Assembly (NCBI GenBank): GCA_040766885.1
Contig: JAXGPP010000016.1
Coordinates: forward strand, 1-64,000
Direction: 5' to 3'
DNA: 64,000 nucleotides
Source of the DNA: JAXGPP01 sp040766885
GTDB lineage: Bacteria; Planctomycetota; Planctomycetia; Pirellulales; Thermoguttaceae
Part shown: piece by piece, positions 39,184-48,310 of the stretch
Numbering within the stretch: position 1 is the first letter of the stretch
Layout of the letters: the number at the start of each line of letters is the position of its first letter
The notes under the pieces: generated by a model
The model's input: the letters and a program-made list of their open reading frames with translations, nothing else
The model's database searches: none
Told to the model about the DNA's origin: nothing
Made by a program: the position numbers and the translations under genes

Positions 39184-40698
39184 GTGAGTTACCTCGGCCT
39201 CGATATCGGCACCACCGGCTGCAAGGCGGCCCGCTTCGATGCTGACGGCCACCCGCTCGCCTTCGCCTATCGCGAGTACCCGCTCCTCAGTCCGCAGCCG
39301 GGTTGGGCGGAGATCGACTCAGAGCAGGTCTGCCGCGAGTGTTTCGCCGTCATCCGGGAAGCCGCCGCGCCGCCGGGTGACCCGATCGCCGCCATCGGCA
39401 TCTCCTGCCAGGGAGAAGCGTTCACACCCGTAGGCGCCGACGGCCGGATGCTGGCCCGCGCCATGGTCTCGTCCGACAGCCGCGCCGTGCCGCTGGTCGA
39501 ACGATTCGGCCAGCAGTTCGATCCCCGGCGGCTGTACGAGATCACCGGCCACACGCCGCACCCCATGTTCACGCTCTACAAGCTCCTCTGGCTCAAGCAG
39601 GAGCGGCCGGAGATCTGGGATGCGGCCCGCCGCTTCTACTGCTTCGAGGATCTTTTCCAGTCGCGGCTCGGCCTGGAACCCGGCATAAGCTGGCCGTTGG
39701 CCGGCCGGACGATGCTCTTCGACGTACGGCGCCACCAGTGGGACGAACAGATTCTCGATCGCCTGGAGCTAGACCCTTCACGGCTCGCCCGGCCAGTGCC
39801 GTCGGGTGCGGTCGTCGGCGCGATCTCGCGCGCTGCGGCCAGTGAGCTGGGCCTCGGCGGCGAGGTCCTCGTTGTGGCTGGCGGCCACGACCAGCCCACC
39901 GGCGCGCTGGGAGCGGGCATTGCCGCGCCGGGAAAGGCGATGTACGCCACCGGCACCGTCGAGTGCATCTGCCCCTGCTTCGACCGCCCGATCCTGGCCG
40001 ACGACCTCTTCCGCAACAACCTCTGCACCTACGACTATACCTTGCCCGACACGTACACCACGGTCGCCTTCAGCCTCACCGGCGGCAACCTGCTCCGCTG
40101 GTTCCGCGACCAGTGGGCCCAGGCCGAGGTGGAGGCCGCCGGGCGGAGCGGCGAGGATCCTTACGAGCTGATCCTTCGCGGCCTGTCGGCCGAGCCGACC
40201 GATCTTGTGGTATTGCCCTACTTCACCCCGTCCGGTACGCCGTACTTCGACGCCCGGTTGCCCGGCGCTGTGTTGGGCCTGCGGCTCTCGACCACGCGCG
40301 GCGAGTTCCTGCGCGGCCTGTTGGAGGGAGTCGCCCTGGAAATGCGGCTCAACGTGGAGATCCTCGAGCGCGTCGGCCTGCCGATCGCCGAATTCCGCGC
40401 TATCGGCGGCGGTGCCCGCAGCACCGTCCTCACCGAGCTCAAGGCCTCGGTTCTCGGCCGGCCGATCACGACGCTGGCGGTGACCGAAGCCGGTTGCCTC
40501 GGCGCCGCCATGTTGGCTTGCTCCGCCCACACCAGCACTCCGGCCTTCGACCTCGCCTCCCACTGGGTCAAGCCCCGCGCGGCCATCGAGCCGAATCCGC
40601 AGTGGGCAAAGCGCTACGATGACAAGTTCCAGGCCTACCGCGAGCTCTACCCGACGTTGAAAGAGTTCTATCGCTCGAGCAGCCGCAATGTTGGCTGA
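39184..40698 (+). CDS. FGGY-family carbohydrate kinase
   Basis: A 504-residue ATP-dependent sugar kinase, closest in pattern to xylulokinase-like members. The first phosphate loop is YLGLDIGTTGCKAARFDADG. The catalytic region GGHDQPTGALGAG contains the Asp base. The adenosine site is AIGGGARSTVLTELKASVLGRPI. The exact sugar cannot be assigned. I chose GTG 39184 because GGGAGGGA lies eight bases upstream and the family N-terminus begins here; the ATG at 39136 would add an unconserved leader. It is followed by the hypothetical gene at 40879 and the isomerase operon, which may supply its ketose substrate. Confidence 0.92.
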   Translation: MSYLGLDIGTTGCKAARFDADGHPLAFAYREYPLLSPQPGWAEIDSEQVCRECFAVIREAAAPPGDPIAAIGISCQGEAFTPVGADGRMLARAMVSSDSRAVPLVERFGQQFDPRRLYEITGHTPHPMFTLYKLLWLKQERPEIWDAARRFYCFEDLFQSRLGLEPGISWPLAGRTMLFDVRRHQWDEQILDRLELDPSRLARPVPSGAVVGAISRAAASELGLGGEVLVVAGGHDQPTGALGAGIAAPGKAMYATGTVECICPCFDRPILADDLFRNNLCTYDYTLPDTYTTVAFSLTGGNLLRWFRDQWAQAEVEAAGRSGEDPYELILRGLSAEPTDLVVLPYFTPSGTPYFDARLPGAVLGLRLSTTRGEFLRGLLEGVALEMRLNVEILERVGLPIAEFRAIGGGARSTVLTELKASVLGRPITTLAVTEAGCLGAAMLACSAHTSTPAFDLASHWVKPRAAIEPNPQWAKRYDDKFQAYRELYPTLKEFYRSSSRNVG

Positions 40699-40715
40699 GG
40701 ACACCCTTCGGAACA

Positions 40716-40730
40716 CCGGGGTTACCCCGG
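40716..40730. terminator. Short hairpin after the sugar kinase
   Basis: CCGGGG-TTA-CCCCGG, 17 bases after the stop codon, without a T-tract. A weak or Rho-dependent terminator is possible. Confidence 0.3.
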
Positions 40731-40878
40731 ATGGAGCCAGGCGTCTGAAGACAGCCCTGCCCAACTGCAAGATCGGGATCAACGGGCAGTTGATCGAATG
40801 AGCGGCCTTGAATGTCGCCGGCCGATCCGGCGCGTTGGCCGCGTGAAAGAACAATCGCCCCGTAGAACGGGTAAGACT

Positions 40879-41226
40879 ATGTCGCTGCCATTTTCCCGAA
40901 GAGTCGATGAAAGCCGCGTGGCCGAGATTCTGGCCATGATCGGATCTCAGCCCAATCGCCGCCAGCAACCGGTCAAGGGTGATCTGGCTGGCGAGTTCGA
41001 CTTCTGGTTCGACGGCGGAGCCTGTCGAACGCACACCGGATCCCAGCACTTCTTCTTTGCCGATGGGACGGAAGCCCACCTGGCGATGCCTGCTCCCCGG
41101 CTGAATGTGAACGTGCTGTTCATCGAGGGAGAGATCGTTGACATTGTTCAGCGTCCTCGAGCCGACGAACCCGGCGATCGCCTTGCATGCTTCCGTCTCG
41201 ACCGACTGGAGCAGCGAGAGTCGTAG
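40879..41226 (+). CDS. Hypothetical protein, 115 residues
   Basis: Not recognised. From ATG 40879 it reads as a small soluble protein with a regular beta-rich pattern (GEFDFWFDGGACRTHTGSQHFFFADGTEAHLAMPAPRLNVNVLFIEGEIVDIVQ), which looks genuinely coded. The frame is open upstream to 40798. It has no signal peptide or membrane segment and only a weak ribosome site. It lies between the kinase and the isomerase-like gene. Confidence 0.5.
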   Translation: MSLPFSRRVDESRVAEILAMIGSQPNRRQQPVKGDLAGEFDFWFDGGACRTHTGSQHFFFADGTEAHLAMPAPRLNVNVLFIEGEIVDIVQRPRADEPGDRLACFRLDRLEQRES

Positions 41227-41494
41227 GACTGGCGTTCTCCGCAGAGGGCGGGAGTCGTTGCTGCAAGCATTCCTCTGAAAGCCAAGCCGCTGTGCCTCCG
41301 CGCCGCCGCACAGTCCTCCCATCTCCGGTTGCGGCGCGATTTGCTACGAGAGATTCGATCGCCCACGGCCCGCGCGAGCAGGCGGCCATGGCGAATCCGG
41401 GGGAGGTGGTTGCGGCCGACCGGTGAAGGGCGATACGATACGGCCTGAAGCAGAGTGCCGGGTGGCCTTTGATCAACCTTGGGAGCCTTTCGCC

Positions 41495-42877
41495 ATGATC
41501 CAGCCGACTGCGGGCTTTATTGTCTACGGCGTTCACAAAGACGGCCTGCAGGATCCGATGGGCCAGCCGTTCATCGACGACGCGCTGGTGGCCCGCTCGA
41601 AGAAGGCGCTCGCCGATCGCGGCGTCCGGCTGGTCGAACACGACGTGGTCATCGCCAGCAAGGCCGAGGCCCGCGCGGCCCTGAAGCGAATGAAGGACGA
41701 CGATGCGATCGACTGCGTCATCCTCTTCTCCGGCACCTGGGTGTGGAGCGCGCACCTTGTGGCGGCGATCCGCGACTTCGCCATGACCGGCAAGGGAGTG
41801 CTCATCTGGACCCACCCGGGTTCGCAGGGCTGGCGGCCGGTTGGCGGGCTCGTGCTGCACGGCGCGCTGCTGGAAGTCGGCATCCCGCACAAGTTCGTCT
41901 ACGGCGCGGCCGACGACGAACAGGAAGTCGGCAAGGTCGCGAGCTTCTGCCGCGCGGCCGCCATGAAGAACCGGCTCAACATGGCCACCATCGGCACCTT
42001 CGGCGGGCGCGGCATGGGCCAGACCTGCGGCGCGGCCGATCCCAGCCAGTGGATGAAGACCTTCGGCATCGACATCGACTCGCGCGATACCACCGAGCTC
42101 ATCCGCGCCGCCGACGGCATCACCGCCGGCGAACTCGCCGAACTCGAACCGCGGATCAAGCAGCTTTTCGGCGCCGTGCCCGACCGCAACCTCGTCAACG
42201 AGCGGTCGATGCGGCTCTACCTGGCGATCAGGAAACTCGTCCAGTCCAACGGCTGGGACTACTACACGATCCAGTCCTTCCCCGGCCTAGGCGACGACTA
42301 CTCGGCCACCTGTTTCGCCCAGAGCATGATGCTCGAGGACCGCGTCGGCACGTCGACCCTCGGCGACTTCAACACGGCGATGAGCGTGATCCTGCTCAAC
42401 GAGCTGAGCCCCGAGCCGGTCTACTACGGCGACCTGCAGCACGTCGACAAAGGAAGCTCGGAGATCAAGATCATCGGCGACGGCGCCTGCCCGCCCTCGC
42501 TGGCCAGCAAGCTCGGCCCGGCCGGCTTCGCCGAACACGGCATTCCCACCGAAGGCGAAGCGGGCGGGCTGTCGGTCAAGCTGCTCTGCAAGGCCGGCCA
42601 GGGAGTCCTCGCGCGGCTGGGCCGGGTAGACGGCTGGTTCACCATGGTCCTCGTCCGTTGCTCGATCTTCGAGCCGTCGGCCGAGCAACTGCCCCAGCGC
42701 CAGCGCGAATGCGGCATCCCCTTCTGGCCGCACGGATTTGTCACCGCCCAGGGCGACATGGACGTGCTCCTGGAGCACTGGACCAACGAATACGCCTGCC
42801 TCGGCTACGGCGCGCACCTGTACGACGACATCATCGACTTCTGCAAACTGACGGGAATCGAAGTCATCCTCCCGTGA
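41495..42877 (+). CDS. L-fucose/L-arabinose isomerase-family protein
   Basis: A 460-residue cytoplasmic protein of the FucI/AraA superfamily, which interconverts aldoses and ketoses with a metal ion. It shows GFIVYGVHKDGLQDP at the N-terminus, an IGTFGGRGMGQTCGAADPSQWM central region and a C-terminal GEAGGLSVKLLCKAGQG segment. The two Glu/His metal ligands cannot be fixed without an alignment. It opens a tightly packed set of genes (spacings of 15, 87, 24 and -1 bases). Start ATG 41495 has GGGAGC upstream. A 268-base gap separates it from the hypothetical gene at 40879. Confidence 0.82.
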   Translation: MIQPTAGFIVYGVHKDGLQDPMGQPFIDDALVARSKKALADRGVRLVEHDVVIASKAEARAALKRMKDDDAIDCVILFSGTWVWSAHLVAAIRDFAMTGKGVLIWTHPGSQGWRPVGGLVLHGALLEVGIPHKFVYGAADDEQEVGKVASFCRAAAMKNRLNMATIGTFGGRGMGQTCGAADPSQWMKTFGIDIDSRDTTELIRAADGITAGELAELEPRIKQLFGAVPDRNLVNERSMRLYLAIRKLVQSNGWDYYTIQSFPGLGDDYSATCFAQSMMLEDRVGTSTLGDFNTAMSVILLNELSPEPVYYGDLQHVDKGSSEIKIIGDGACPPSLASKLGPAGFAEHGIPTEGEAGGLSVKLLCKAGQGVLARLGRVDGWFTMVLVRCSIFEPSAEQLPQRQRECGIPFWPHGFVTAQGDMDVLLEHWTNEYACLGYGAHLYDDIIDFCKLTGIEVILP

Positions 42878-42892
42878 GATGCCCGTGAGATA

Positions 42893-43969
42893 ATGGACGA
42901 GCTGCTGCTGAAAGACTACCGGCCGAAGCCGCTCCTGAACGTGCCGGCGCACGTCCCGCAAAAACCCCGCTTCCCGGTCATCGACGCCCACAACCACCTG
43001 TTCGGCGAATTGGCGCCGGAGAAGCTGATCGAAGTCATGGACGCCGCCGGCGTCCGGGTGTGGGTCAACGTAACCGGCAATACGACGCTCCCGCTCGTCG
43101 ACAACACCTACACGATCGCCCGCCGCCCGATCAACGTCTTCCTCGAAACCTACGTCCGCCGCTACCCGGGCCGGTTCGCGGCGTTCACCATGTCCGACTT
43201 CGCCCAGTGGGATGACCCCGTACTGCTGCGCGACGACGGGTTCGCTGATCGCTCAATCGCCCACCTCGAAGAAGACGTGGCCAAGGGGGCCTGCGGCCTC
43301 AAGGTGACCAAGGAACTGGGGCTCAAGTTCCGCGATTCCACCGGCGCGATGCTCCCGGTAGACGATCCCCGGCTTTCGCCCATCTGGCAGCGGGCCGGCC
43401 AGTTGGGTATCCCGGTGCTGATCCACGTCTCCGACCCCATGGCGTTCTTCCTGCCCCTCGACGGCGAGAACGAGCACTACCTCACGCTCCGCGAGTTTCC
43501 CGGCTGGAGTTTTTACGGGTCGCACTTCTCGAAGTGGGAGCTGCTCGAGCAACGCAACCGGATGATCGCGGCTCACCCGCACACCACATTCCTCCTCCCT
43601 CACGTGGCCAACCACCCGGAGGATCTCGCCGCCGTGGGGCGGCTGCTCGACGAACTGCCCAACGTGGTGATCGACTTCTCGGCGCGGATCGACGAACTGG
43701 GCCGGCAGCCGTACACGGCGCACGACTTCTTCGTCCGCTACCAGGACCGCATCCTGTTCGGGCTCGACATGCCCGTGTCGGTCGAAGCCTATCGCTGCTA
43801 CTACCGCTTGCTGGAAACCCGCGACGAGTACTTCGACTACCCTGACTATATCGGCCGCTTCGGCGTCTACACCCGGTGGAAGCTGTACGGACTCAACCTG
43901 CCGGACAATGTGCTCGAAAAGGTCTACTATCGCAACGCGGAGAGAATCATCCCCGGAGTGAAAGCCTAG
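42893..43969 (+). CDS. Amidohydrolase-family (TIM-barrel) hydrolase
   Basis: A 358-residue metal-dependent hydrolase of the amidohydrolase_2 type. The first metal motif is VIDAHNHLFG (H33, H35), with LIHVSD giving a further His in mid-barrel and FGLDMPVS near the end giving the catalytic Asp. Such enzymes decarboxylate or hydrolyse lactones and acids; some open sugar lactones. It starts 15 bases after the isomerase-like gene. The C-terminus YYRNAERIIPG is typical of the family. The substrate is unknown, but the context points to a sugar acid or lactone. Confidence 0.88.
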   Translation: MDELLLKDYRPKPLLNVPAHVPQKPRFPVIDAHNHLFGELAPEKLIEVMDAAGVRVWVNVTGNTTLPLVDNTYTIARRPINVFLETYVRRYPGRFAAFTMSDFAQWDDPVLLRDDGFADRSIAHLEEDVAKGACGLKVTKELGLKFRDSTGAMLPVDDPRLSPIWQRAGQLGIPVLIHVSDPMAFFLPLDGENEHYLTLREFPGWSFYGSHFSKWELLEQRNRMIAAHPHTTFLLPHVANHPEDLAAVGRLLDELPNVVIDFSARIDELGRQPYTAHDFFVRYQDRILFGLDMPVSVEAYRCYYRLLETRDEYFDYPDYIGRFGVYTRWKLYGLNLPDNVLEKVYYRNAERIIPGVKA

Positions 43970-43976
43970 TGGGACC

Positions 43977-44033
43977 GGGGAATACTGAATACTGATTGCT
44001 GAATACTGATAGCTGATAGCTGAACGCTGTCAG
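43977..44033. repeat. CTGA-type degenerate tandem repeats
   Basis: A run of GAATACTGA/GATAGCTGA-like units between two genes of the operon, in the opposite orientation to the TCAGC repeats at 24774. Confidence 0.7.
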
Positions 44034-44056
44034 CTTCTTTCCCAAGGAGTCGGCCC

Positions 44057-45067
44057 ATGGAAAAGATTCGCTGGGGACTGATCGGGTTGGGCTGGTTTGG
44101 CGAGGTGCATGCCGAGACGCTGGCCGCGATGCCCGGCATCGAGCTGGCCGCCCTCTGCACTCGCCGCCCGCAGCGCCTGGCCGAGATCGCCGACCGGCTT
44201 GGCGTGGCGCGGCGCTACACCGATTACCACGAACTGCTCGCCGATCCGACGATCGACGTGGTGGGCGTCACCACGCACTTCTACGACCATCGCGACATCG
44301 TGATCGACGCGCTCCGCAGCGGCAAGCACGTCTTCGTCGAAAAACCGATGGCCCCCACCGCCGCCGATTGCGACCGCATGATCGCCGCGGCCGCCGAGTC
44401 GCCCGGCTTCTTCATGGTCGGCCACATCTGCCGCTTCGACCCACGGGTGGTCCTGGCCAAGCAGGCGATCGACGAGGGACGCGTCGGCACGATCGTCTCG
44501 ATGCACGCGCGGCGGAATCTCTCGAAGACCATCGGTCGGATGGTGCTCGACGACATCTCCGCCCTGATGGGCGACGGCATCCACGATGGCGACCTCATGC
44601 TCTGGTTCACCGGCGCCAAGCCGGTGAGCGTCTACGCCCAGGAAATCCAGCCGGGCACCAACAGGTATCCCGACGGCGGCTGGGCGATGGCCCGGCTCGA
44701 CACGGGCGCGATCGCGGTGATCGAATCGATCTGGCACCTGCCCGAAACCACCCCCTACCAGATCGACGCCCGGATGGAAGTCATCGGCACGGAAGGGGCG
44801 CTGTACATCAATTGCGGCGAGGCCGGACTGGAAGTCCACGACGGCTCGGGCAACCGCATGCCCGACACGCTCTACTGGCCGAACACCTTCGACGGCCGGT
44901 TCGGCATCCTGCGGGCCGAGCTTCGCTACTTCGCCGATTGTGTCGCCGCCGGCCGCCGGCCCGACCGCATCACGCCGCAGGAATCGCGCGACGCCGTCGC
45001 GCTCATCGAGGCCGCCATCGAGTCGTCGAAAACCGCCGCGGTGGTCAAGTGTGAACGAGACGGGTGA
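44057..45067 (+). CDS. Gfo/Idh/MocA-family oxidoreductase, cytoplasmic
   Basis: A 336-residue NAD(P)-dependent dehydrogenase without a signal peptide. It has the Rossmann motif LIGLGWFGEVHAETL, catalytic EKP in HVFVEKPMAPT, and a substrate-domain motif MGDGIHDGDLMLWF with conserved Asp/His. It probably oxidises a sugar or inositol-like alcohol in the pathway formed with the isomerase, amidohydrolase, VOC protein and SDR. AAGGAG lies seven bases before the ATG. Confidence 0.93.
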   Translation: MEKIRWGLIGLGWFGEVHAETLAAMPGIELAALCTRRPQRLAEIADRLGVARRYTDYHELLADPTIDVVGVTTHFYDHRDIVIDALRSGKHVFVEKPMAPTAADCDRMIAAAAESPGFFMVGHICRFDPRVVLAKQAIDEGRVGTIVSMHARRNLSKTIGRMVLDDISALMGDGIHDGDLMLWFTGAKPVSVYAQEIQPGTNRYPDGGWAMARLDTGAIAVIESIWHLPETTPYQIDARMEVIGTEGALYINCGEAGLEVHDGSGNRMPDTLYWPNTFDGRFGILRAELRYFADCVAAGRRPDRITPQESRDAVALIEAAIESSKTAAVVKCERDG

Positions 45068-45091
45068 CCGTAAACCTATCGGAGACATGCC

Positions 45092-45418
45092 ATGATGCAG
45101 TTCGATCATCTGGGGCTGATCACGACCGAGAAGAAGGGCAACGAAATCTACGTGCCGGCCACCAAGGTGTGGGTGACCGAGTTCATGAATCACCCCTATC
45201 ACATCGAATGGCTCCGCTACGAGCCCGATAGCCCCGTCACCGGGCCGGTCCGCGAGATGCCCCACGTGGCGTTCCGGGTCGACAGCATCGCCGCGGCCTC
45301 GAAGGGCCTCAAGGTGCTCATCGAACCGTTCGACGCCGGCATCGCCACGGTCGGCTTCTTCCAGACGCCCGACGGGGCGGTGGTCGAGTTCATGGAATAC
45401 CCCAAGGAGCAGAAGTGA
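45092..45418 (+). CDS. VOC/glyoxalase-fold protein
   Basis: A 108-residue single vicinal-oxygen-chelate module: QFDHLGLITTE (N-terminal His), MPHVAFRVDSI (second repeat His) and VVEFMEYPKE (C-terminal Glu), giving a possible metal site. Small VOC proteins can be isomerases, epimerases, lyases or sugar-binding proteins. It overlaps the following SDR gene (TGATG), so translation is coupled. A role in isomerising a keto-sugar intermediate is plausible but unproven. Confidence 0.85.
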   Translation: MMQFDHLGLITTEKKGNEIYVPATKVWVTEFMNHPYHIEWLRYEPDSPVTGPVREMPHVAFRVDSIAAASKGLKVLIEPFDAGIATVGFFQTPDGAVVEFMEYPKEQK

Positions 45419-46401
45419 TGACCGCCCGACGTGTGCTGGTAACCGGCGCCAGCGGCAAGCTTGGCGCGCCGTTGTGCGCGGCTTTGATCCAGGACGGCTG
45501 GCAGGTCACGGGCCTCAGGCACCGCAATCCGGTCGGCGTCGAAGGGGTCGAGGAAGTCTCCGGCGACGTCACCGATGCCGCGCTGGTCGATGATCTCGTC
45601 GCCCGGAGCGACGCCGTCATTCACCTGGCCACCTGCAAGGAAGACCGCGACGGCCTCATCAAGGTCAGCGTGCAGGGAACGTTCAACCTGCTCGAAGCGG
45701 CGATGCGCTTCCGCACGCCGAAACGGGTAGTGCTCGCCAGCGGCGACGCGGTAAACGGCATCTACTTCAATCGCCAGCCGGTCCCCATCCGCGAAGACCT
45801 GCCGCTGGCCGCCTATCCCGGCTACTACCCGCTCTCGAAAGTCCTCGAGGAAGCCCTTTTCGCGCAGTACTACCACCAGGCGGGCGTGCCGACCGTCTGC
45901 CTGCGGATCTCCTGGATCCATGCCGACGACGACATCCTCAATCACCTCACGGTGGCTGGTGAGTGCTTCGGCATTCCGGTCTGGAAGGAACTGATGAACG
46001 CGGACCAGCAGGCCCGCTACGCTGCCGGCCGCGACGCCGCCGTCGCCCTGAGGCATCCCGATGGCCGGCCCATGCGGCGGCACATCGTGGCGGTCGAAGA
46101 CTGCGTCGATGCCTTCCTGCTGGCCCTCTCGCGCGACGGCATCGAGGGCCAGACGTTCATGATCGCCATGACCGACCCGTTCGACTACGTCGACGCCGCC
46201 CGCTACACCGCCGAAAAGATGGGCATCGATGTAATCGACCTCGTCGACCCCGTCGGGCAGGACTTCGCCATCGACACGGCGAAGGCCCGCTACCTGCTCG
46301 GCTACCAGCCCAAGTACGACATCTTCCGCCTCATCGACAAGGCCATCGACTTCCGCCGCCGCGGCAGCCAGCGCCGCCAATGGTCCGGCTACCGAGGCTA
46401 A
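45418..46401 (+). CDS. NAD-dependent epimerase/dehydratase (extended SDR)
   Basis: A 327-residue Rossmann-fold enzyme with VLVTGASGKLGAPL at the N-terminus, a conserved Asp/Val strand, and the catalytic YPLSK (Tyr-x3-Lys) with an upstream Ser region VLASGDAVNG. It is the last gene of the 41.5-46.4 kb set. It could act as a uronate or sugar dehydrogenase or as an epimerase. The start is at the ATG overlapping the VOC stop codon, with AAGGAG nine bases upstream. Confidence 0.92.
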   Translation: MTARRVLVTGASGKLGAPLCAALIQDGWQVTGLRHRNPVGVEGVEEVSGDVTDAALVDDLVARSDAVIHLATCKEDRDGLIKVSVQGTFNLLEAAMRFRTPKRVVLASGDAVNGIYFNRQPVPIREDLPLAAYPGYYPLSKVLEEALFAQYYHQAGVPTVCLRISWIHADDDILNHLTVAGECFGIPVWKELMNADQQARYAAGRDAAVALRHPDGRPMRRHIVAVEDCVDAFLLALSRDGIEGQTFMIAMTDPFDYVDAARYTAEKMGIDVIDLVDPVGQDFAIDTAKARYLLGYQPKYDIFRLIDKAIDFRRRGSQRRQWSGYRG

Positions 46402-46725
46402 ATCGCCGCACCGCCTCAGTGTGCTGCGCCGCTCCGCGCCAGCAATTACCGCTCCGCCGTCGCCAGGGCGCGATTCAGGCTGATCTGCCGGATCAGAGGC
46501 AAATTCTCCATTCGGGTTATTTACACCAGAGCGCCTTCTGCTAGATTGTCGCCTGGGGTGGCTTCTCAGTCTGTGGTTCACAGAACGTTGGGCAGCGGGT
46601 GCGAGCCGCGCTGGTATCCGGTGTCAATGAGGTAGGGCTGAATCTCATCACGCTGGGCAGTTTCAACGACCCGCCCCCACGGCGGTGACCGCTGGCTGAA
46701 AGTCGTGTGGATTGGAGACATGCTC
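46402..46725. other. Intergenic with short hairpin and -10-like element
   Basis: No gene seen. CTGATC-TGCCG-GATCAG (46480-46496) could be a weak terminator of the operon. CTAGATT at 46541-46547 resembles the -10 elements seen elsewhere and could start the next transcript. GTTGGGC at 46587-46593 has no pairing partner. Confidence 0.4.
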
Positions 46726-48201
46726 ATGTATCTGTCAATTTCCATCGTTCTGAGCACACTACTTGCTGCCGCGGCGCCCACACCGTGGCCCGCTGAGCAG
46801 GAGGCAAACAAACGGGCTCACGAGCGATATCTTTGGATCACGGAACAATTCAAAACTGGTCAGTCGGGCGACGCCAGTATCATCCTGTGGCGCGAGTGGG
46901 AAGCAACCACCAATGCCTTGACCGACATCTTAGACAAGGTCGAAAGGGGCGCGAAAATCCAGGCGATCTCGTTGCTGATTCACATGCGTCCCGAACGCGC
47001 GGTCGGTCCGCTCATCAAGCAGATCACGTTTGACGGCAGCCCCGTGGCCTTGCGACGTGGGCCGCTCGGTAACCGTCCGGCCGCGGTGGCACTGATTGAC
47101 ATCGGCCAGCCGGCGGTCAGACAGATACTCCACGAACGCTTGAAGTTCGAGGCCAGCGAGGAGGAACTGAAGCTGTTTGCGGCGGTGGTGCATGGCAACT
47201 ACTCCGGAGACGCTGCCGTCGGCCGGTTCCACATCGAGCACGTGCTCGCGGACGTCCGCACGCAATTAGGCGAGGGAAAACTCAAGCCTCCTCTCGACCG
47301 AATGCTTGGCACCTGGAGCGAGAATCTGGAGCGCGTCCTGGCGCATTACGATGCGATCGAGCGCGGCGAACTGTACCCTCCGAGTCCACTCGGCAACCGG
47401 ACCAAAAACCTTAAGAACGTCCTGTGCGGGACAGATTCAAGATCCACAAAGCGCGGATTCTGCCTTGCCAAAAGACCAGCATCGACGGCGCGGAGCGAAT
47501 TTCCTATGAACCGTCGCGATTTACTGGCCGCAGCACTTGCGGGAGCAACATGCAGTTCGATCGCAGGATCCGAATCGTCCGATGCCGCCTCTGAAGTCAG
47601 CCGCCTTGCGTCGGCGGATCCCTCGGTCCAGTCGGCAGCCGATCAGGCGCTGGTCCGCCAGCGGCGCGCGACCGTCGAGCAACTGCTGGCGCTTGCAGAA
47701 TCTCCGGGCCAGAGTCTGTCGGAGGAAATCGGCCGGTTCCACGCCATTCGGCTTCTGGGTAGACACCGAGCTTCCGAGGCTGCCCCGTTCCTGGTCGACA
47801 ACATTCTCTTTGCCGGGCCTCTACCTGCCCGGACCGTGGGCACGATTGACGCGCTTGCGCGGTTTCCGGCGGCGGTTTCGCTCGTCGAAGTCGGCGAGCC
47901 AGCAGTCGAAGAGATTCTGTACCGCCGAATGACCAAGCACGCCAGCGAATTGGAGTTCAAGCTGTTCGCGTATGTTCTCTGGTACCACTATGCTCCCCAC
48001 GAGGAACACGATGTTGGCCTGATCCGCATGCAGCGGCTGCTGGACCGTACCAGAAGGAGACGCGAAGCGGCCGGTGAGTGCACCGGCGCAGGGGAAAGCA
48101 CGCAGGTCATGGAACAGAACTTGGGCAGCCTGATCGAGATGTATCAGGCCATTACACCTGATGATCCGCACGACTGGCCGAGGGTTGGGCATGCCCAGTA
48201 G
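46726..48201 (+). CDS. Exported double HEAT-like protein, apparently two fused genes
   Basis: A 491-residue frame made of two related units. Unit 1 (46726 to about 47390) has a signal peptide (MYLSISIVLSTLLAAAAP) and the pattern RYLWITEQFKTG ... HMRPERAVGPLI ... ALIDIGQPAVRQIL ... ELKLFAAVVHGNY ... NLERVLAHYDAIERGEL. A spacer of about 35 residues with atypical composition follows. Unit 2, beginning at an internal ATG (47506), has its own Tat-like signal (MNRRDLLAAALAGATCSSIAG) and the same pattern (SLVEVGEPAVEEIL ... FKLFAYVLWYHY). The internal signal and GGAG before 47506 suggest two adjacent genes joined by loss of a stop. A third paralogue is at 49218. Function is unknown. Confidence 0.7.
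   Translation: MYLSISIVLSTLLAAAAPTPWPAEQEANKRAHERYLWITEQFKTGQSGDASIILWREWEATTNALTDILDKVERGAKIQAISLLIHMRPERAVGPLIKQITFDGSPVALRRGPLGNRPAAVALIDIGQPAVRQILHERLKFEASEEELKLFAAVVHGNYSGDAAVGRFHIEHVLADVRTQLGEGKLKPPLDRMLGTWSENLERVLAHYDAIERGELYPPSPLGNRTKNLKNVLCGTDSRSTKRGFCLAKRPASTARSEFPMNRRDLLAAALAGATCSSIAGSESSDAASEVSRLASADPSVQSAADQALVRQRRATVEQLLALAESPGQSLSEEIGRFHAIRLLGRHRASEAAPFLVDNILFAGPLPARTVGTIDALARFPAAVSLVEVGEPAVEEILYRRMTKHASELEFKLFAYVLWYHYAPHEEHDVGLIRMQRLLDRTRRRREAAGECTGAGESTQVMEQNLGSLIEMYQAITPDDPHDWPRVGHAQ
47506..48201 (+). CDS. Possible independent translation of HEAT-like unit 2
   Basis: The second unit may be made on its own: ATG 47506 is preceded by GGAG ten bases upstream and opens a twin-arginine-like signal peptide that makes no sense inside a mature protein. 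The 231-residue product would be an exported protein of the same family as unit 1 and the 49218 gene. Confidence 0.5.
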   Translation: MNRRDLLAAALAGATCSSIAGSESSDAASEVSRLASADPSVQSAADQALVRQRRATVEQLLALAESPGQSLSEEIGRFHAIRLLGRHRASEAAPFLVDNILFAGPLPARTVGTIDALARFPAAVSLVEVGEPAVEEILYRRMTKHASELEFKLFAYVLWYHYAPHEEHDVGLIRMQRLLDRTRRRREAAGECTGAGESTQVMEQNLGSLIEMYQAITPDDPHDWPRVGHAQ

Positions 48202-48310
48202 TTCACGACAGACATGGAGGAGCCTCACCGGTACTTCGCAGGCTCGCAGCAATTCAACGACGCCCTCAACGCTACGATCTTCCACTCCGTCGCACCCTGA
48301 GGTTGCCCCT

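Noticed and set aside
46587..46593. GTTGGGC, a perfect GTTRRRY match
   Set aside because: No matching GCCCAAC box or stem within the preceding 150 bases, so not an attC site.
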